NCBI RefSeq assembly: GCF_022836935.1
Contig: NZ_CP083239.1
Span: 1,116,001-1,180,000, forward strand
Source of the DNA: Ancylobacter polymorphus
GTDB taxonomy: Bacteria; Pseudomonadota; Alphaproteobacteria; Rhizobiales; Xanthobacteraceae
Direction: 5' to 3'
DNA: 64,000 nt
Shown here: positions 63,409-64,000 of the stretch, piece by piece
Layout: each line of letters opens with the position of its first letter
Position numbering within the stretch: the first letter of the stretch is position 1
Made by a program: the position numbers and the translations under genes
Notes under the pieces: model-generated
Told to the model about the DNA's origin: nothing
Seen by the model: the letters and a program-made list of their open reading frames with translations, nothing else
The model's database searches: none

Positions 63409-64000
63409 CCTGCTTCTTCAGCGCGGCGCCGAGGATGTCGCCGAGCGAGGCACCGGAATCCTGCGAGCCGAACTGGGCCACGGCTTCCTTCTCCTCGGCG
63501 ATTTCCAGCGCCTTGATCGAGACCTGCACCTTGCGCGCCTTGCGGTCGAACAGGGTGACGCGGGCGTCGAACTTCTCGCCGACGGCGAAGCGGTCCGGGC
63601 GCTGGTCGCCGCGGTCGCGGGCCAGTTCCGAGCGCTTGACGAAGGTGGTCATGTCGGAGCCGATGATCTTCACATCGACGCCGCCATCCTTCACGTCGAT
63701 CACCTCGCAGGTGACGATGGCGCCCTTGCGCAGTTCGCCGGCGTCCTGGAAGGGGTCACCGCCGAGCTGCTTCACGCCGAGCGAGATGCGCTCCTTCTCG
63801 ACATCCACGTCGAGAACGACCGCCTTGATCATGTCGCCCTTCTTGAACTCCTCGATCACCTGCTCGCCCGGACGGTTCCAGTCGAGATCGGAGAGGTGGA
63901 CCATGCCGTCCACATCGCCGTCGAGGCCGAGGAACAGACCGAACTCGGTCTTGTTCTTGACCTCGCCCTCGACCACCGCGCCGGCCGGATACTTCTCGGC
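63392..64000 (-). CDS. rpsA: 30S ribosomal protein S1 (C-terminal part, 5' end outside window)
   Basis: About 202 residues are visible and the frame runs off the window edge. Two S1 repeats can be seen: KNKTEFGLFLGLDGDVDGMV with HLSDLDWNRPG, and VTCEVIDVKDGGVDVKIIG with a degenerate last part (RVTLFDRKARKVQVSIKALE). The C-terminus has SGASLGDILGAALKKQ, typical of alphaproteobacterial S1. S1 holds mRNA on the 30S subunit. A strong terminator follows ~100 bases downstream. Confidence 0.97.
   Translation of the reverse strand, partial: AEKYPAGAVVEGEVKNKTEFGLFLGLDGDVDGMVHLSDLDWNRPGEQVIEEFKKGDMIKAVVLDVDVEKERISLGVKQLGGDPFQDAGELRKGAIVTCEVIDVKDGGVDVKIIGSDMTTFVKRSELARDRGDQRPDRFAVGEKFDARVTLFDRKARKVQVSIKALEIAEEKEAVAQFGSQDSGASLGDILGAALKKQAEKAD

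Overview
This 64 kb window is chromosomal DNA from a GC-rich alphaproteobacterium of the order Hyphomicrobiales (Rhizobiales), probably Xanthobacteraceae-like (Ancylobacter, Starkeya or Xanthobacter are the nearest guesses). The evidence is gene content: a homospermidine synthase, a membrane-bound ferritin MbfA behind an Irr-type iron box, the nusA-ylxR-infB-rbfA-truB and rpsO-pnp clusters, the lspA/M16-protease pair, MmcB, DUF3422, and several palindromic intergenic repeat families of a type seen in this order. Genus level is inference only; there is no rRNA or tRNA gene in the window.

Layout. 1-10 kb holds the translation and RNA-decay core: nusA (5' cut by the window edge), ylxR, infB, rbfA, truB, then rpsO and pnp, interrupted by a divergent HxlR regulator/NTF2-like pair. 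10-14.6 kb has mbfA under a perfect ICE-like palindrome, a chemoreceptor and an asparaginase. 14.8-20.3 kb is a tightly coupled minus-strand operon: glcD, an 8-oxoguanine-deaminase-like amidohydrolase, glcE and glcF. glcE carries an in-frame palindromic element. 20.6-28.7 kb contains envelope and unknown proteins and the two M16 peptidase-family genes. lspA and ileS follow (28.8-32.4 kb). 32.4-41.6 kb holds an MDR oxidoreductase with a divergent LysR regulator, ribF, a HAD-IIA phosphatase, a Crp/Fnr regulator divergent from a histidine kinase, a dihydroorotase-family protein, a RidA paralogue and argB. 41.9-54 kb holds a MATE transporter, mmcB and mutS, a PHA depolymerase, a GST, polA, an ArsR-SRPBCC pair and truA. 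54-64 kb contains hss, a two-gene unit of unknown function with lower GC, a ProC-like protein, hemH, an acetyltransferase, a YqhA-like protein, an ArsR regulator with a probable C-terminal frameshift, an EamA transporter, a decayed IS5-family remnant, an NTF2-like protein and the 3' part of rpsA.

Most of the window is housekeeping sequence. The non-routine signals are (i) the palindrome inserted in frame in glcE, (ii) the deaminase gene inside the glycolate oxidase operon, (iii) repeat elements whose ends supply stop codons of neighbouring genes, (iv) the small cysteine-containing exported protein plus membrane protein behind a 9-16-9 dyad, and (v) the iron box at mbfA. I found no CRISPR array, prophage, toxin-antitoxin module or recognisable new defence system.
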